From DASSBQ01 sp040981125 (GTDB lineage: Bacteria; Nitrospirota; Nitrospiria; Nitrospirales; Nitrospiraceae): a DNA stretch of 64,000 bases. Of the stretch, positions 8,839-17,583 are shown in pieces. Position numbers and translations under genes: made by a program. The first letter of the stretch is position 1. The number at the start of each line of letters is the position of its first letter. A model generated the notes under the pieces. It ran no database searches. It saw only the letters and a program-made list of their open reading frames with translations, and had not been told where the DNA came from. Where the stretch lies: NCBI GenBank assembly GCA_040981125.1, contig JANRMQ010000001.1, positions 930,001 through 994,000 of the forward strand, read 5' to 3'.

Positions 8839-9300
8839 TTGAACCCACGTTCATTCGGCATTCAAAAAGTTTTGCTCACTCTTATCGCTGCGATGTCGTG
8901 CGTGATTTTTGAAACACCTTGGTGCTCGGCTGAAGGTCAAGCCAAAGATCGAATCTTCAGCGCAGTCGTAACCGACTCTGAGGGCATAGAATCCGAGATC
9001 AAGAACGTCCTCTTTTATTGGGAAGAAAAGGTCAGTGAGACGGCATTCGTGCCTCACGAACTAAGAGATGTGCCTGTCAAGAAAGGTGCGGCAACGATTA
9101 AAGTGAGATTCGACCAAATCAAGCAGATCGATATCAAGCCAGCCCAGGATTCAGGCACCCCTCCCACCCTTGTCATTAGCTTAGCCAGTGGAAAAACCGG
9201 CGAATTCTCGCTGGCTATTAACGGAAGCTTCAAGGGATTGTCTGATTTTGGCGAAACGGAATTTCCTGCCACCGGTCTCAGGAGAATCGTTTTCAAATAA
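8839..9300 (+). CDS. Small exported protein of unknown function in the tonB locus
   Basis: About 153 residues from a TTG at 8839. That start is preferred because CAGGAGGGA lies six bases before it and it begins directly with a signal peptide (VLLTLIAAMSCVIFETPWCSA). The longer frame starts with ATG at 8815, three bases after the tonB stop. The mature part is beta-rich with no recognised motif. Position between tonB and the receptor suggests a periplasmic accessory role in the same uptake system. I do not recognise the family. Confidence 0.7.
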   Translation: MNPRSFGIQKVLLTLIAAMSCVIFETPWCSAEGQAKDRIFSAVVTDSEGIESEIKNVLFYWEEKVSETAFVPHELRDVPVKKGAATIKVRFDQIKQIDIKPAQDSGTPPTLVISLASGKTGEFSLAINGSFKGLSDFGETEFPATGLRRIVFK

Positions 9301-9382
9301 TCGTTTTTTCATGGCCACCCGCCGGCAGTTCGTCGTCATTAATTAGTCAAGCCAAGGTACCGCAACAAGAAAGGGAGGGAAT

Positions 9383-11776
9383 ATGCGTGGGCATCTGATT
9401 CGTCATAAATTGATAATAAGAACTAGAATTGTTATTAGCTTAATGGCGTTTCTCATGATTGTGGGCAATCCTTACGGCCCCCAGGCCAGCGGTCAAGATC
9501 GGCCTAAGGACGAGACCCTCCAAACGGAGCCGTTCGGCACCACCGAGGAGGATCAGAAATCCCCGGTCCTGCCATCCAAACAACAGGGTCCGGAAGCATC
9601 GCGCGAGGAGCCGCTACGTGTCCCACTTACAGAGGTGATTGGAACCGGACCCGAAGCGTTGGAACACATTCCAGGATCCGGCCGGGTCGTGACCCAGAAA
9701 GAAATCTGGGAAAACCACCGCCTCACAGTAAACGAAACATTGCGGGAAGTTCCGGGAGTGAATGTGAGGGATGAGGAAGGCTTAGGCTTACGTCCGAACA
9801 TCGGTATCCGCGGCCTTGATCCCACACGCAGTCGAAAAGTTCACATCATGGAAGACGGGGTGCCGATCATGTTGATGCCCTACGGCGACCCGTCAGCCTA
9901 CTACTTTCCGCCCATCTTCCGATTCGACAGGATTGAGGTGTTAAAAGGCAGCGGGCAGTTGCTCTACGGTCCTCAGAGCATCGGCGGTGTGATGAATTTT
10001 ATTACCAAGATGCCGTCTCGCACTCCACAAGGAAACTTCGAGTTTAGGGGTGGCAATCTAAATTACTTCAACACCCACTTCGACTATGGAGGCACCTGGG
10101 GCAAGAGCGGGTACCTTGTCGACTATACCCATTTCCAAAGCGATAGCCCGCGCTTCACCAATAACCGTGTCAAGGTGGACGACATCACATTCAAGACAGT
10201 ACAGGAAATCAGCGATCGAACGACGATTCTGGCGAAATTTAACTATTACGGTGAAGAATCCAAGCTGGGCTATCAGGGACTGACCGAGGCGGACTGGGGA
10301 GCTCGCGGTAGCGATCGATATACTTTCTTCACAAATGATAAGCTCGAGTTTCGCCGGCTGGGAGCGCATGTTGCCGTTCAGCATATGTTCAACGCCAATC
10401 TCAGCACGACCGTGAACTTCTTCGGCCATTATATTTCACGCGATTGGACGCGACAAAATCAGCAAGGCGTGGATGCCAACGGAAATCCTGTCGGAGGCAG
10501 CGTCGCCGGGAATAATATTCCCGCCACAGCGTTTAGCGTCGTGCCTTCGAATCAAAGCTTTACCAATGCGCGCGAGTATTGGGTCTATGGAGTCGAGCCG
10601 CGCTTCCATCTGACGCACCGTCTCTTCGGGATCGCGAACGAAGCCGACTTCGGTGCGAGAGCGATGTACGAGCAATCGGACCGGAAGCAGTTTTTGAATC
10701 AACTTTCCGGCGCCGGCGGCGCATTTACCTGTTTTGCCTCCGACCCCAACGGCGTATGCTTGAACGAAAACAACGTCCGGCACACGGAAGCCTATTCACT
10801 CTTTTTTCAGAATCGCTTTTTCGTGACGGATAAGATCACGATTACGCCTGGATTCCGTGTCGAAAATGTCAACTATGATCAGTACAACAAACGCAACCCG
10901 CCGTCGGAGACTTATGCAAAAACTAATATCACCGAGGTGCTGCCTGGAATCGGAGCGACCTATTCTCCGTTAGAAAATTATACTTTCTTTGCCGGTGTGC
11001 ACCGCGGCTTCGCGCCGCCGTCGATTTCGGACGCTATTACGGGAGCCTTTTCGCCGGGACCGACCGTGATCAACGACCTGGACCCCGAGCTTAGTTGGAA
11101 CTATGAAATCGGTCTCCGAAGCACTCCGATTCAGTGGCTTGGCTATGAACTCACCCTTTTCGAAATGGACTTCCAAAATCAGATTGTCTCCCAGTCAGTC
11201 GCGGGAGGCGCAGGCGCCACCCTTACGAATGCCGGAAGAACGCGGCATCGCGGCATCGAGTTTGGAGTCAAGGCTGACATGTTCGATATGGTAAGAGGTC
11301 AGAACAAGGACCAAGACATCATTTTGGATGTCAATTACACATGGCTGGCGGAGGCGGAGTTCAGGGGCGATAGAAATAGCTCGATTTCCGGAGCGGCGCT
11401 TCTCCCGGATGAGCCGGCCGTCGTGAGCGTCAGTGGCAACCGCTTGCCCTATGCACCAAAGCATATGATTACGGCCGGCTTGGGCTACACGAATCGCCCT
11501 GTCGGATTCAATGCCAGAATAGAAACTCAATGCATCAGCGATATGTTCGGTGATGACCGTAATAGACACGACCCGACGCCAAACGGCGCACGGGGCATTG
11601 TTCGAGGGTGGTGCGTTCTCAATGCGGCGGTCAATCAATACGTCAAGCCGATCAATACAACGTTTTATGTAGTAGGCAAGAATCTCCTTGACCAACTATA
11701 CATGGTCGACCGATCACGGGGCATTTATCCCGGGCTCCCCCTCATGGTCCAAGCCGGTGCAAGGTGGACATTCTAA
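9383..11776 (+). CDS. TonB-dependent outer-membrane receptor, FecA-like
   Basis: Encodes 797 residues. The ATG at 9383 follows a strong ribosome binding site (GGGAGGGA). A signal peptide (about residues 10-36) is followed by a charged linker, a plug domain (about 85-215; LREVPGVNVRDEEGLGLRPN, GIRGLDPTRSRKVHIMEDGV, IEVLKGSGQLLYGPQSIGGV), and a 22-strand-type barrel ending in an aromatic residue (GARWTF). The plug wording is closest to ferric dicitrate receptors (FecA), but the N-terminal signalling domain of FecA is absent. It would import a ferric chelate using the TonB encoded upstream. Ligand assignment is inference; another metal chelate is possible. Confidence 0.88.
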   Translation: MRGHLIRHKLIIRTRIVISLMAFLMIVGNPYGPQASGQDRPKDETLQTEPFGTTEEDQKSPVLPSKQQGPEASREEPLRVPLTEVIGTGPEALEHIPGSGRVVTQKEIWENHRLTVNETLREVPGVNVRDEEGLGLRPNIGIRGLDPTRSRKVHIMEDGVPIMLMPYGDPSAYYFPPIFRFDRIEVLKGSGQLLYGPQSIGGVMNFITKMPSRTPQGNFEFRGGNLNYFNTHFDYGGTWGKSGYLVDYTHFQSDSPRFTNNRVKVDDITFKTVQEISDRTTILAKFNYYGEESKLGYQGLTEADWGARGSDRYTFFTNDKLEFRRLGAHVAVQHMFNANLSTTVNFFGHYISRDWTRQNQQGVDANGNPVGGSVAGNNIPATAFSVVPSNQSFTNAREYWVYGVEPRFHLTHRLFGIANEADFGARAMYEQSDRKQFLNQLSGAGGAFTCFASDPNGVCLNENNVRHTEAYSLFFQNRFFVTDKITITPGFRVENVNYDQYNKRNPPSETYAKTNITEVLPGIGATYSPLENYTFFAGVHRGFAPPSISDAITGAFSPGPTVINDLDPELSWNYEIGLRSTPIQWLGYELTLFEMDFQNQIVSQSVAGGAGATLTNAGRTRHRGIEFGVKADMFDMVRGQNKDQDIILDVNYTWLAEAEFRGDRNSSISGAALLPDEPAVVSVSGNRLPYAPKHMITAGLGYTNRPVGFNARIETQCISDMFGDDRNRHDPTPNGARGIVRGWCVLNAAVNQYVKPINTTFYVVGKNLLDQLYMVDRSRGIYPGLPLMVQAGARWTF

Positions 11777-12026
11777 TATCGGAACAGCTCGAATTCCTCC
11801 GGATACCGCCGGAACGTCAAAAGACGATTTGCCGCAGTTGGGGCGGAGCAGATATCTCGTCATTCCTTGAAAGAGATGACCGGTGATCCAACAATATAAG
11901 CTGCAACATTCAGCAGGCTCCGATCTGACTCACGAAATTATCTATCTGTGAGCACGATAGGAACCCCACGCGACAACCCGGTAAATTCAACAGAGGCCTC
12001 AAGCCCGCGCCATGCCTATGGACGTT

Positions 12027-13148
12027 TCACTTCGCCGGCATTGGCGCGGGCCCCTCGGATCTGCCTACCGCATTTACCGACTCCATGTGCAACCGGCCCC
12101 CGAGGCCTGATGAAATCCACACCTTCCCATTTCGATCGACGATCAACGCCTCAACGTCCGGCAACCGTTCGACCAATTCCATGCCACGTTCGGGTCCCAA
12201 AATGAAAATCCCGGTGTCCAGACCATCGGCCATGACTCCCTCTCGTGCAATAATAGTGACGCTTTGGCAGGCGCGTGCGGGCAGAAGCGTACGCGGGTCC
12301 AAAATATGGTGATACATGACGCCATCTTTCTCAAAAAAGCGCTCATAATCTCCAGCCGTTGAAATAGCTTCATCTTGAAGTTCGACGCGCGCCAACAATG
12401 CTCCTTCGACACGAGGATGCCTGATACCAAAACCAAACGGCCTCTCGTCCGGCATCCGGCCGAATGTCTTGATGTCGCCGGACAAGGCAACCACTCCGGC
12501 CAACGCTCCGGTTGCCTTCATAGCGGCCACGGCGCGGTCCGCCGCAAAGCCCTTTCCAATTCCTCCGACATCAATCCGCATATGCGACCGTGAAAGGAAT
12601 ACCGTCCCGTCCTCTTCATTAAGGTGCACTTGAGCAAGGTCAAGCAGAGGCATTAGACGAACCAACTCGGCATCATCGGGGATTCGCGGCTCCCCTCCCA
12701 CATTCCAGGCGTCCACTGCCGGCCCGACCGCGATATTGAAAGCCCCGCCGGTCAGCCGCGCAATTTCCAGCGACCATTTAAGGACGGTCATGGTTTCCGG
12801 ACTGACTGCAACCGGCTTCAGTCCGGCGGCGGCGTTGACATCAGACAATTCACTCGTGGAAATCCAGGTGCTGAGGAGCCCCTCCAGCCGCCGAATTTCA
12901 GCGAGACCGGCGGCTACCGCCAGACCGGCAACCTGCTCATTTGAACCGATGGCCGTGATCTGGACCAAAGTGCCCATCAACAATTGGCTGCGCTTCACGG
13001 TATGCAAACGGCTAGCAGAACTGGGGGTCCAAGCGCAGCCACCGGCGAGCAATAAAAGCCCTACGATGGGACACCAGATATAGCGGACCACAGTATCTCG
13101 CGAGCGAGCCGGACTCGGCACACCACAGAATATTGTGAAGGGACTCAT
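12027..13148 (-). CDS. apbE: FAD:protein FMN transferase, lipoprotein
   Basis: Encodes 373 residues. A hydrophobic segment ends in a lipobox (LLLLAGGC, Cys38), so it is probably anchored in a membrane on the periplasmic side. The ApbE domain shows SQLLMGTLVQITA near the start and the FAD/Mg site motif DVGGIGKGFAADRAV. ApbE links FMN covalently to a threonine of partner proteins, using FAD as donor. The likely partner is the FMN-binding protein encoded two genes upstream in the same operon. The gene begins directly after the stop of the preceding gene. It is the last gene of the operon and converges on the TonB-dependent receptor. Confidence 0.92.
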   Translation of the reverse strand: MSPFTIFCGVPSPARSRDTVVRYIWCPIVGLLLLAGGCAWTPSSASRLHTVKRSQLLMGTLVQITAIGSNEQVAGLAVAAGLAEIRRLEGLLSTWISTSELSDVNAAAGLKPVAVSPETMTVLKWSLEIARLTGGAFNIAVGPAVDAWNVGGEPRIPDDAELVRLMPLLDLAQVHLNEEDGTVFLSRSHMRIDVGGIGKGFAADRAVAAMKATGALAGVVALSGDIKTFGRMPDERPFGFGIRHPRVEGALLARVELQDEAISTAGDYERFFEKDGVMYHHILDPRTLLPARACQSVTIIAREGVMADGLDTGIFILGPERGMELVERLPDVEALIVDRNGKVWISSGLGGRLHMESVNAVGRSEGPAPMPAK

Positions 13149-13658
13149 CTACCCTTGGCCGCCTGCCATGAAGGGCACTTTCCGGATCCACATTTCATAC
13201 ATGGGGATGGCCATCATCACCAAAAAGCTCGCAACCATAAGAAAATCTCCCGCCAACATCGTCAAGACGAAAATCGGAGAGACATAGCTGATCAGCCAGG
13301 GCGAGATCAAATCCAGCATGACCCCGCCGAATCCGGCCCACGTCATCCATATTTTTATCCGGCTGCTCGCCATAGTCAGGTACAACACGTGGACAAGAAT
13401 GATAAACACGACCGGCATGGTGAACAAATGGAAGTGGGTCACCTCGGCCAGTTCGCGAAAGGACATGGGTTCGCCGAATGTGGCGTCGGAACCTAGATAG
13501 TGATCGGCAATCCCCTGAGGAGAAAGACCGGTCATGCTGTGCGCCCAGAAGAAGCTAAATGCGAAGCCGGCGAACATGCAGAAAAGAAAGAGGGTATAGA
13601 CTAGCCGGATCTGGCGATCGCTATCGCGGAGCCGGAATCGCGCATTAAAATTACGCAT
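13149..13658 (-). CDS. Four-helix membrane protein of the flavinylation operon
   Basis: About 169 residues from ATG 13658, chosen because it lies 13 bases after the upstream stop and has GAGAAAG before it; a longer frame to 13733 would overlap the FMN-binding gene. Four hydrophobic segments are visible. The second contains VTHFHLFTMPVVFIILVH, with three histidines on a helix that could bind heme b or a metal. I do not recognise a named family. Lying between the FMN-binding protein and ApbE, it is a good candidate for the membrane step that passes electrons from the quinone pool to the flavin; this is inference. Confidence 0.75.
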   Translation of the reverse strand: MRNFNARFRLRDSDRQIRLVYTLFLFCMFAGFAFSFFWAHSMTGLSPQGIADHYLGSDATFGEPMSFRELAEVTHFHLFTMPVVFIILVHVLYLTMASSRIKIWMTWAGFGGVMLDLISPWLISYVSPIFVLTMLAGDFLMVASFLVMMAIPMYEMWIRKVPFMAGGQG

Positions 13659-13671
13659 CTTTCTCAGCGCG

Positions 13672-14343
13672 CTAGAATCCGAACAGCGTTCCCAAGAATC
13701 CCTTCTGATTCCGTCTCGCCTGGACGCTGTCACTGCCGCGGCCGATCGGCTTCAGATACAATTCATCGACCATCACCAGAGTGCGTTTGACTCCCGCACT
13801 GAGCGATCGAACCGACATTGTCGCCCCACTGATATTAATGATATCCTTGTTCATGCGAATCGGATCGAAAATTGTTTTCCCCTCGTATTGTGAGTTAAAG
13901 CGTTTGGTTCGGACTTCGCTCCCCCGTGATTCTCGGTAGACGAGCACCTCAATATTGAGCACTTCGCCGTTGGGATCGATTCCGACCATATAGGTGATCG
14001 GTTTATGCTTGCCGATCGTATTCTGCACAATGGCGTACCCATCGATCTGAGAACCGGTCTTCCCCACATAGATGGCAAACTCGCTCTCAGGGAAATTCCA
14101 ACCGATGCGCTCTTGGATGACCTTCTTTTGATCGTGCGTCAAGGTAATGACTTCCTGACCGATGCGCTCCGATTTGGGGAACATCAAGCGCGCGGCTTCA
14201 TCCTCGGTGAGGTAGACATCCTCCTGCATCATTTCCTGGGGAGTGAGATACCGTTTGAGCTCCGGATCCCAGATTGACTTCGCCCATAGAGGATCGGTAC
14301 CAAGGACTATCCCAATGGCAAGGGCACAAAAGAGAAGTTTCAT
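13672..14343 (-). CDS. Periplasmic FMN-binding domain protein, predicted flavinylated
   Basis: About 223 residues from ATG 14343, which overlaps the upstream stop as ATGA. A signal peptide (residues 1-21, ending LWAKS) is followed by a domain of the RnfG/NqrC FMN-binding type. The flavinylation motif SGAT occurs at about residues 172-175, within IINISGATMSVRSL; the threonine would carry FMN through a phosphoester bond. The N-terminal part has charged helices with no known motif. It is too short to be NqrC, and no other Nqr/Rnf genes are nearby, so it is a stand-alone extracytoplasmic flavin carrier. The apbE gene two places downstream supplies the modifying enzyme. Confidence 0.88.
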   Translation of the reverse strand: MKLLFCALAIGIVLGTDPLWAKSIWDPELKRYLTPQEMMQEDVYLTEDEAARLMFPKSERIGQEVITLTHDQKKVIQERIGWNFPESEFAIYVGKTGSQIDGYAIVQNTIGKHKPITYMVGIDPNGEVLNIEVLVYRESRGSEVRTKRFNSQYEGKTIFDPIRMNKDIINISGATMSVRSLSAGVKRTLVMVDELYLKPIGRGSDSVQARRNQKGFLGTLFGF

Positions 14344-14810
14344 GACGGCGTACATCCTTGTGCTTTTATCTTGGAATTGATACGTGAGATCACGGCGACC
14401 ATCGCCTCTTCGGAAGGCTCAATCGGCCACCATTTGGTGGCCTGACTCGTCACGCCACCCTTCAGGTGCCAACGTTGCCTGTTTTCGGTAACGCTGACCT
14501 CTGTGACTTCATTCAACTGCTTGATGGTCAGTAGTATCCTGGCGCGTTCCTTATTGCCGAAGCCGGTGCTGGTACGCCGAAATAATCCATAGCCTCGTTC
14601 CTCCCCTTCGCTCTCCATCCATCCCGTTTCGATCCGTCCCTTGTCCTTGTCCTTTACACGCATAGGATACGCCTGCATGGTGTCCGTTGCTGCCTCCCAC
14701 ACTGTGTCGTAGGGGCATACGACATATTGGTCGTGATGTTCTTTGGGGAACAGCGCGCAGCCGTAAAGCAAGGAACAGAACGCCAAAACCACCACAAGCC
14801 GAAACAACAT
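14340..14810 (-). CDS. Lipoprotein of unknown function in the flavinylation operon
   Basis: Encodes 156 residues. The N terminus is a lipoprotein signal with lipobox LLYGC (Cys18). The mature part has alternating beta strands and helices (YDTVWEAATDTMQAYP, then RILLTIKQLNEVTEVSVTENR), a pattern loosely like BamC-type or NlpB-like lipoproteins, but I cannot name the family. It overlaps the FMN-binding gene by four bases, so the two are translationally coupled. It may tether or dock the electron carrier at the outer membrane; this is a guess from position. Confidence 0.75.
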   Translation of the reverse strand: MLFRLVVVLAFCSLLYGCALFPKEHHDQYVVCPYDTVWEAATDTMQAYPMRVKDKDKGRIETGWMESEGEERGYGLFRRTSTGFGNKERARILLTIKQLNEVTEVSVTENRQRWHLKGGVTSQATKWWPIEPSEEAMVAVISRINSKIKAQGCTPS

Positions 14811-14889
14811 ATTCCACTCCTTCTATCGAAAAAACACGGGCGGCCCGGAGGCCGCCCACATAACTCACTTGCGCCCGGTCTTTCGTGGC

Positions 14890-16344
14890 TCAGAAGTATG
14901 TCGCCATTGATAAAAGAAATGCGGTGTCGTGAATCCTCTGATTGTTGCGATTAACTGCTTCCGGACTATATTGGTAATCAACTTTGAAAACGGTGTCTTC
15001 AGTCGGCCGGTAGTTCACGCCCACCGTCAATCGCTGGAGATCTCCAAGCCCGCCGGGCTGGTCTTTGTTCGTGTTGACCTGTTCCCAACGAACCATCGCT
15101 GTAAAGGTGGAAACTTCCGGACGGAAGAAGCTCGGAGCGAGACGCGTGATCCATTCCGGAAGAAAATGGTAATTGCCTTGGATATAGTAGCCTTGCATCC
15201 GTTGAGGGCAGAAATGTCCCGGCGCCATTCCGCCGATTGATGTCGCATTCGTACAAGGCGTGCCGTTCAGATTCTTCGAATTTTCCTCCACGTAGGTCCA
15301 GTGCGATTCACCGATCAATTCGAACGGACCGCGGACGACCGTCCAGTCGATCGCCCACATGCCCAAATGACGCTGTCCATACGGATCATAGGTCCCATAG
15401 TGCCCGGATCCGCCGATCTCCATACCTAAGAACGGACTGAAGGCTACCCTTCCGGCTACGGCCTTGCCATTGTTATTGTCAAATCCAAATTGGACATTGG
15501 ATTTCCGTTGGCGTGCATTGGCCACGCCGCCTACCTCATTGATGAAGGTGCCGCATAACCCGCTATTGGCCTGGACGCTTCCGGCTTGGCAATTGCCATA
15601 TCCGTTGTACCCAGTCGTGACGTAAAGCTCGTAATCGAGCTTCGACCGAGCAGACGGATAGAAGGTGCCATAAAAGCCCGCGCCGGTTTCCGACAGCACA
15701 GACCCATACAGCAACTGGGTGACGAGGGGCCGCTCCGTCAGGTCGCGCAATGGCGCGTCATGTAACAGATTGAATTTGCCAAGCGGCACCAGGAGAACTC
15801 CGCCTCTGAAATTCAGCTTCTCATTGACCAAGAAATCGATGGTGGCGAACTCAAGACTGACCTCACTATGCGGAGTCTGGGCACTCTCAAGAATACCGTG
15901 TTCAATCTCGATTTCCGCGGCCATTTTCACGTGCTCGCTCACATCGGCATAAATAAATGGGACAAACCGATGGACATCGATGCTGCTGGGCGTACCTTGA
16001 TGCGCGCGATTGATGTATTCCACATCCATATATCCGCCGACGATTGCCTTTGGACTGGCAACAAACGGCTTGGCGTAAATCAATTTACCTGACCCCTGCA
16101 TGATCGAGCCGTACTTTCGTTCGGCGCCCTGCTCCTCGGCACTCATCTGCTGTATGTTTGGAGATTGCCCTTCGTCCGTCGCCGGCGGCTGCCCTTCGAC
16201 CTCCCGCTCAAGAGCCTCGTGCCGCTTCATTTCCTCAATGGCTTCTTCCAGTTTTTTCAATCGATCATCCACGCTTTGAGCGAAGACCGTTCCATTCACC
16301 ATCCACACATACAGAATCAAGACCACAAACCATAGCCGTCCCAT
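14890..16344 (-). CDS. Outer-membrane porin with N-terminal coiled coil
   Basis: Encodes 484 residues, with a strong ribosome binding site (AAGGAGGA) before ATG 16344. A signal peptide ends at VFAQS (about residue 24). Residues 25-50 form a short coiled coil (DDRLKKLEEAIEEMKRHEAL), as in SlpA/OprP-type porins that bind peptidoglycan through a coiled coil. The rest alternates in the pattern of a 16- to 18-strand barrel (KAIVGGYMDVEYIN, FAPFLGM-like strands) and ends in MATYF, with the terminal Phe expected for BAM recognition. It resembles phosphate-selective porin O/P proteins. As first gene of the flavinylation operon it could admit the substrate of that system. Confidence 0.8.
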   Translation of the reverse strand: MGRLWFVVLILYVWMVNGTVFAQSVDDRLKKLEEAIEEMKRHEALEREVEGQPPATDEGQSPNIQQMSAEEQGAERKYGSIMQGSGKLIYAKPFVASPKAIVGGYMDVEYINRAHQGTPSSIDVHRFVPFIYADVSEHVKMAAEIEIEHGILESAQTPHSEVSLEFATIDFLVNEKLNFRGGVLLVPLGKFNLLHDAPLRDLTERPLVTQLLYGSVLSETGAGFYGTFYPSARSKLDYELYVTTGYNGYGNCQAGSVQANSGLCGTFINEVGGVANARQRKSNVQFGFDNNNGKAVAGRVAFSPFLGMEIGGSGHYGTYDPYGQRHLGMWAIDWTVVRGPFELIGESHWTYVEENSKNLNGTPCTNATSIGGMAPGHFCPQRMQGYYIQGNYHFLPEWITRLAPSFFRPEVSTFTAMVRWEQVNTNKDQPGGLGDLQRLTVGVNYRPTEDTVFKVDYQYSPEAVNRNNQRIHDTAFLLSMATYF

Positions 16345-16400
16345 GGATTCCTCCTTGAATTAGGCTGCGGGGACGCTATGGTCCTCTAAACTAACCTTGA

Positions 16401-16607
16401 CTACTTCGTGTTATGACCTCCTATGATCTCGGCACTAGTGGTGAGAAGCTTAGCCAATCGTGTTGAATCCCTCTCAAATGGGATCAGCAGCAGCCGTTTG
16501 CACCGCTTGCACTTCAGTTCAACGCCGGTTCTTGTCAACTTGGCGACCAGGTGACCACAGTGGCATCGCGCCTCCTCGTTATGAGCGCTAGAAATCATCG
16601 TTGACAC
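16401..16607 (-). CDS. Small zinc-finger protein, Com-like
   Basis: Encodes 68 residues from GTG 16607, or 65 from ATG 16598. Two cysteine pairs are visible (RCHCGH and CKRCKR) separated by about 15 residues, with the wording VELKCKRCKRLLLI. This is the layout of the small Com proteins first known from phage Mu, where Com binds an mRNA to activate translation. No other phage gene is nearby, so it may be a lone remnant or a host protein using the same fold. It lies 56 bases before the porin gene on the same strand. No clear ribosome binding site was seen. Confidence 0.6.
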   Translation of the reverse strand: MSTMISSAHNEEARCHCGHLVAKLTRTGVELKCKRCKRLLLIPFERDSTRLAKLLTTSAEIIGGHNTK

Positions 16608-16773
16608 GTCAAAGGGATGATATTGAGAACGAGTCTTACTCTCCCTAATAGAAGGGTGCGCAGCTTATGTCAATCACAATTTATCGAGATTTCAGTTTTT
16701 CTCACGGAGGCACATCGAGCGGTCATCCTGACGGTTTAGACAGTCAGGCAAAATCAGGCTCGATATCGCACCA

Positions 16774-17367
16774 TTATGAGGTATGATGCCGTCGAAACCA
16801 CCAAAACCTTGGGTAGGGAGGAACTTCGTACAGACGCGTCTCTATCGGGGTGGGGGCTAAGAGGTAGGTTGAAAAAGGATACTCTCGCAACGAGTCATAC
16901 GATACCAGTGCCCGGCGGACAACCTCGCGATCTTCCTCGATAGCGGACAATAACGCGCTACGATCATACTGAGGTGATTCAATACCGAGTCGCCAAGTTC
17001 CGACGTATGTGATCCGCCTCTCGATTACTTTGAAACCTGGATTCAGCCCCGCCGTTGATTGAAACGCCCCCTCGGAAATTTGAAGACGGCTCAATTCATA
17101 ATCTCCCGGAAGCAATGGGACAATAAACCATCGATCCTTGCTTTCAATGTCTACTCGAATTCGCTCTTGTGTCGCTGTATTGATCAGTTCAAAGAAGCGC
17201 AATTCCGGAGCATACGGACGCATGGTCGGTCCAATCAGCACCGTGACCACATGGCCGACCACAAGGGCGGAAGACAGCGTGACTTCGGAGGAATCGGGCG
17301 ACGCCGGCAGCGTGGTGACACATCCACCAAACGTGAGCAACACGAAAGAGAGAACCACATGTCGCAT
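16774..17367 (-). CDS. Lipoprotein of unknown function
   Basis: Encodes 197 residues. The N terminus is a lipoprotein signal with lipobox LTFGGC (Cys16). The middle is beta-rich (RWFIVPLLPGDYELSRLQI), in the manner of carboxypeptidase-regulatory or DUF2846-like domains, followed by a charged helix and a tail rich in Pro, Trp and Arg (PPYPRFWWFRR). I cannot assign a function. It stands alone between the Com-like gene and the bacterioferritin pair on the same strand. Confidence 0.65.
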   Translation of the reverse strand: MRHVVLSFVLLTFGGCVTTLPASPDSSEVTLSSALVVGHVVTVLIGPTMRPYAPELRFFELINTATQERIRVDIESKDRWFIVPLLPGDYELSRLQISEGAFQSTAGLNPGFKVIERRITYVGTWRLGIESPQYDRSALLSAIEEDREVVRRALVSYDSLREYPFSTYLLAPTPIETRLYEVPPYPRFWWFRRHHTS

Positions 17368-17583
17368 GGCGTCATTTCAAATGAGAAACACTGTCATTGT
17401 AACAAGGAGAGACCATCCGGCACGGAGAAACCTACCTTTGCAGACGACTTACCTGAGCGTAGGCGAGCTGGTAGCGTTAGATCACAAAGATCCTGTACGC
17501 CCAAAGGAGAATAGCAGAAAACCGTGCGGGAAAGTGAGAGGGAGAGTCTCGATTCAATCCTCCCCCTCCCAGATATCGGTCGC

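Noticed and set aside
17521..17575. Possible terminator hairpin after the first bacterioferritin gene
   Set aside because: The purine/pyrimidine-rich arms pair imperfectly and no T-run follows on either strand.
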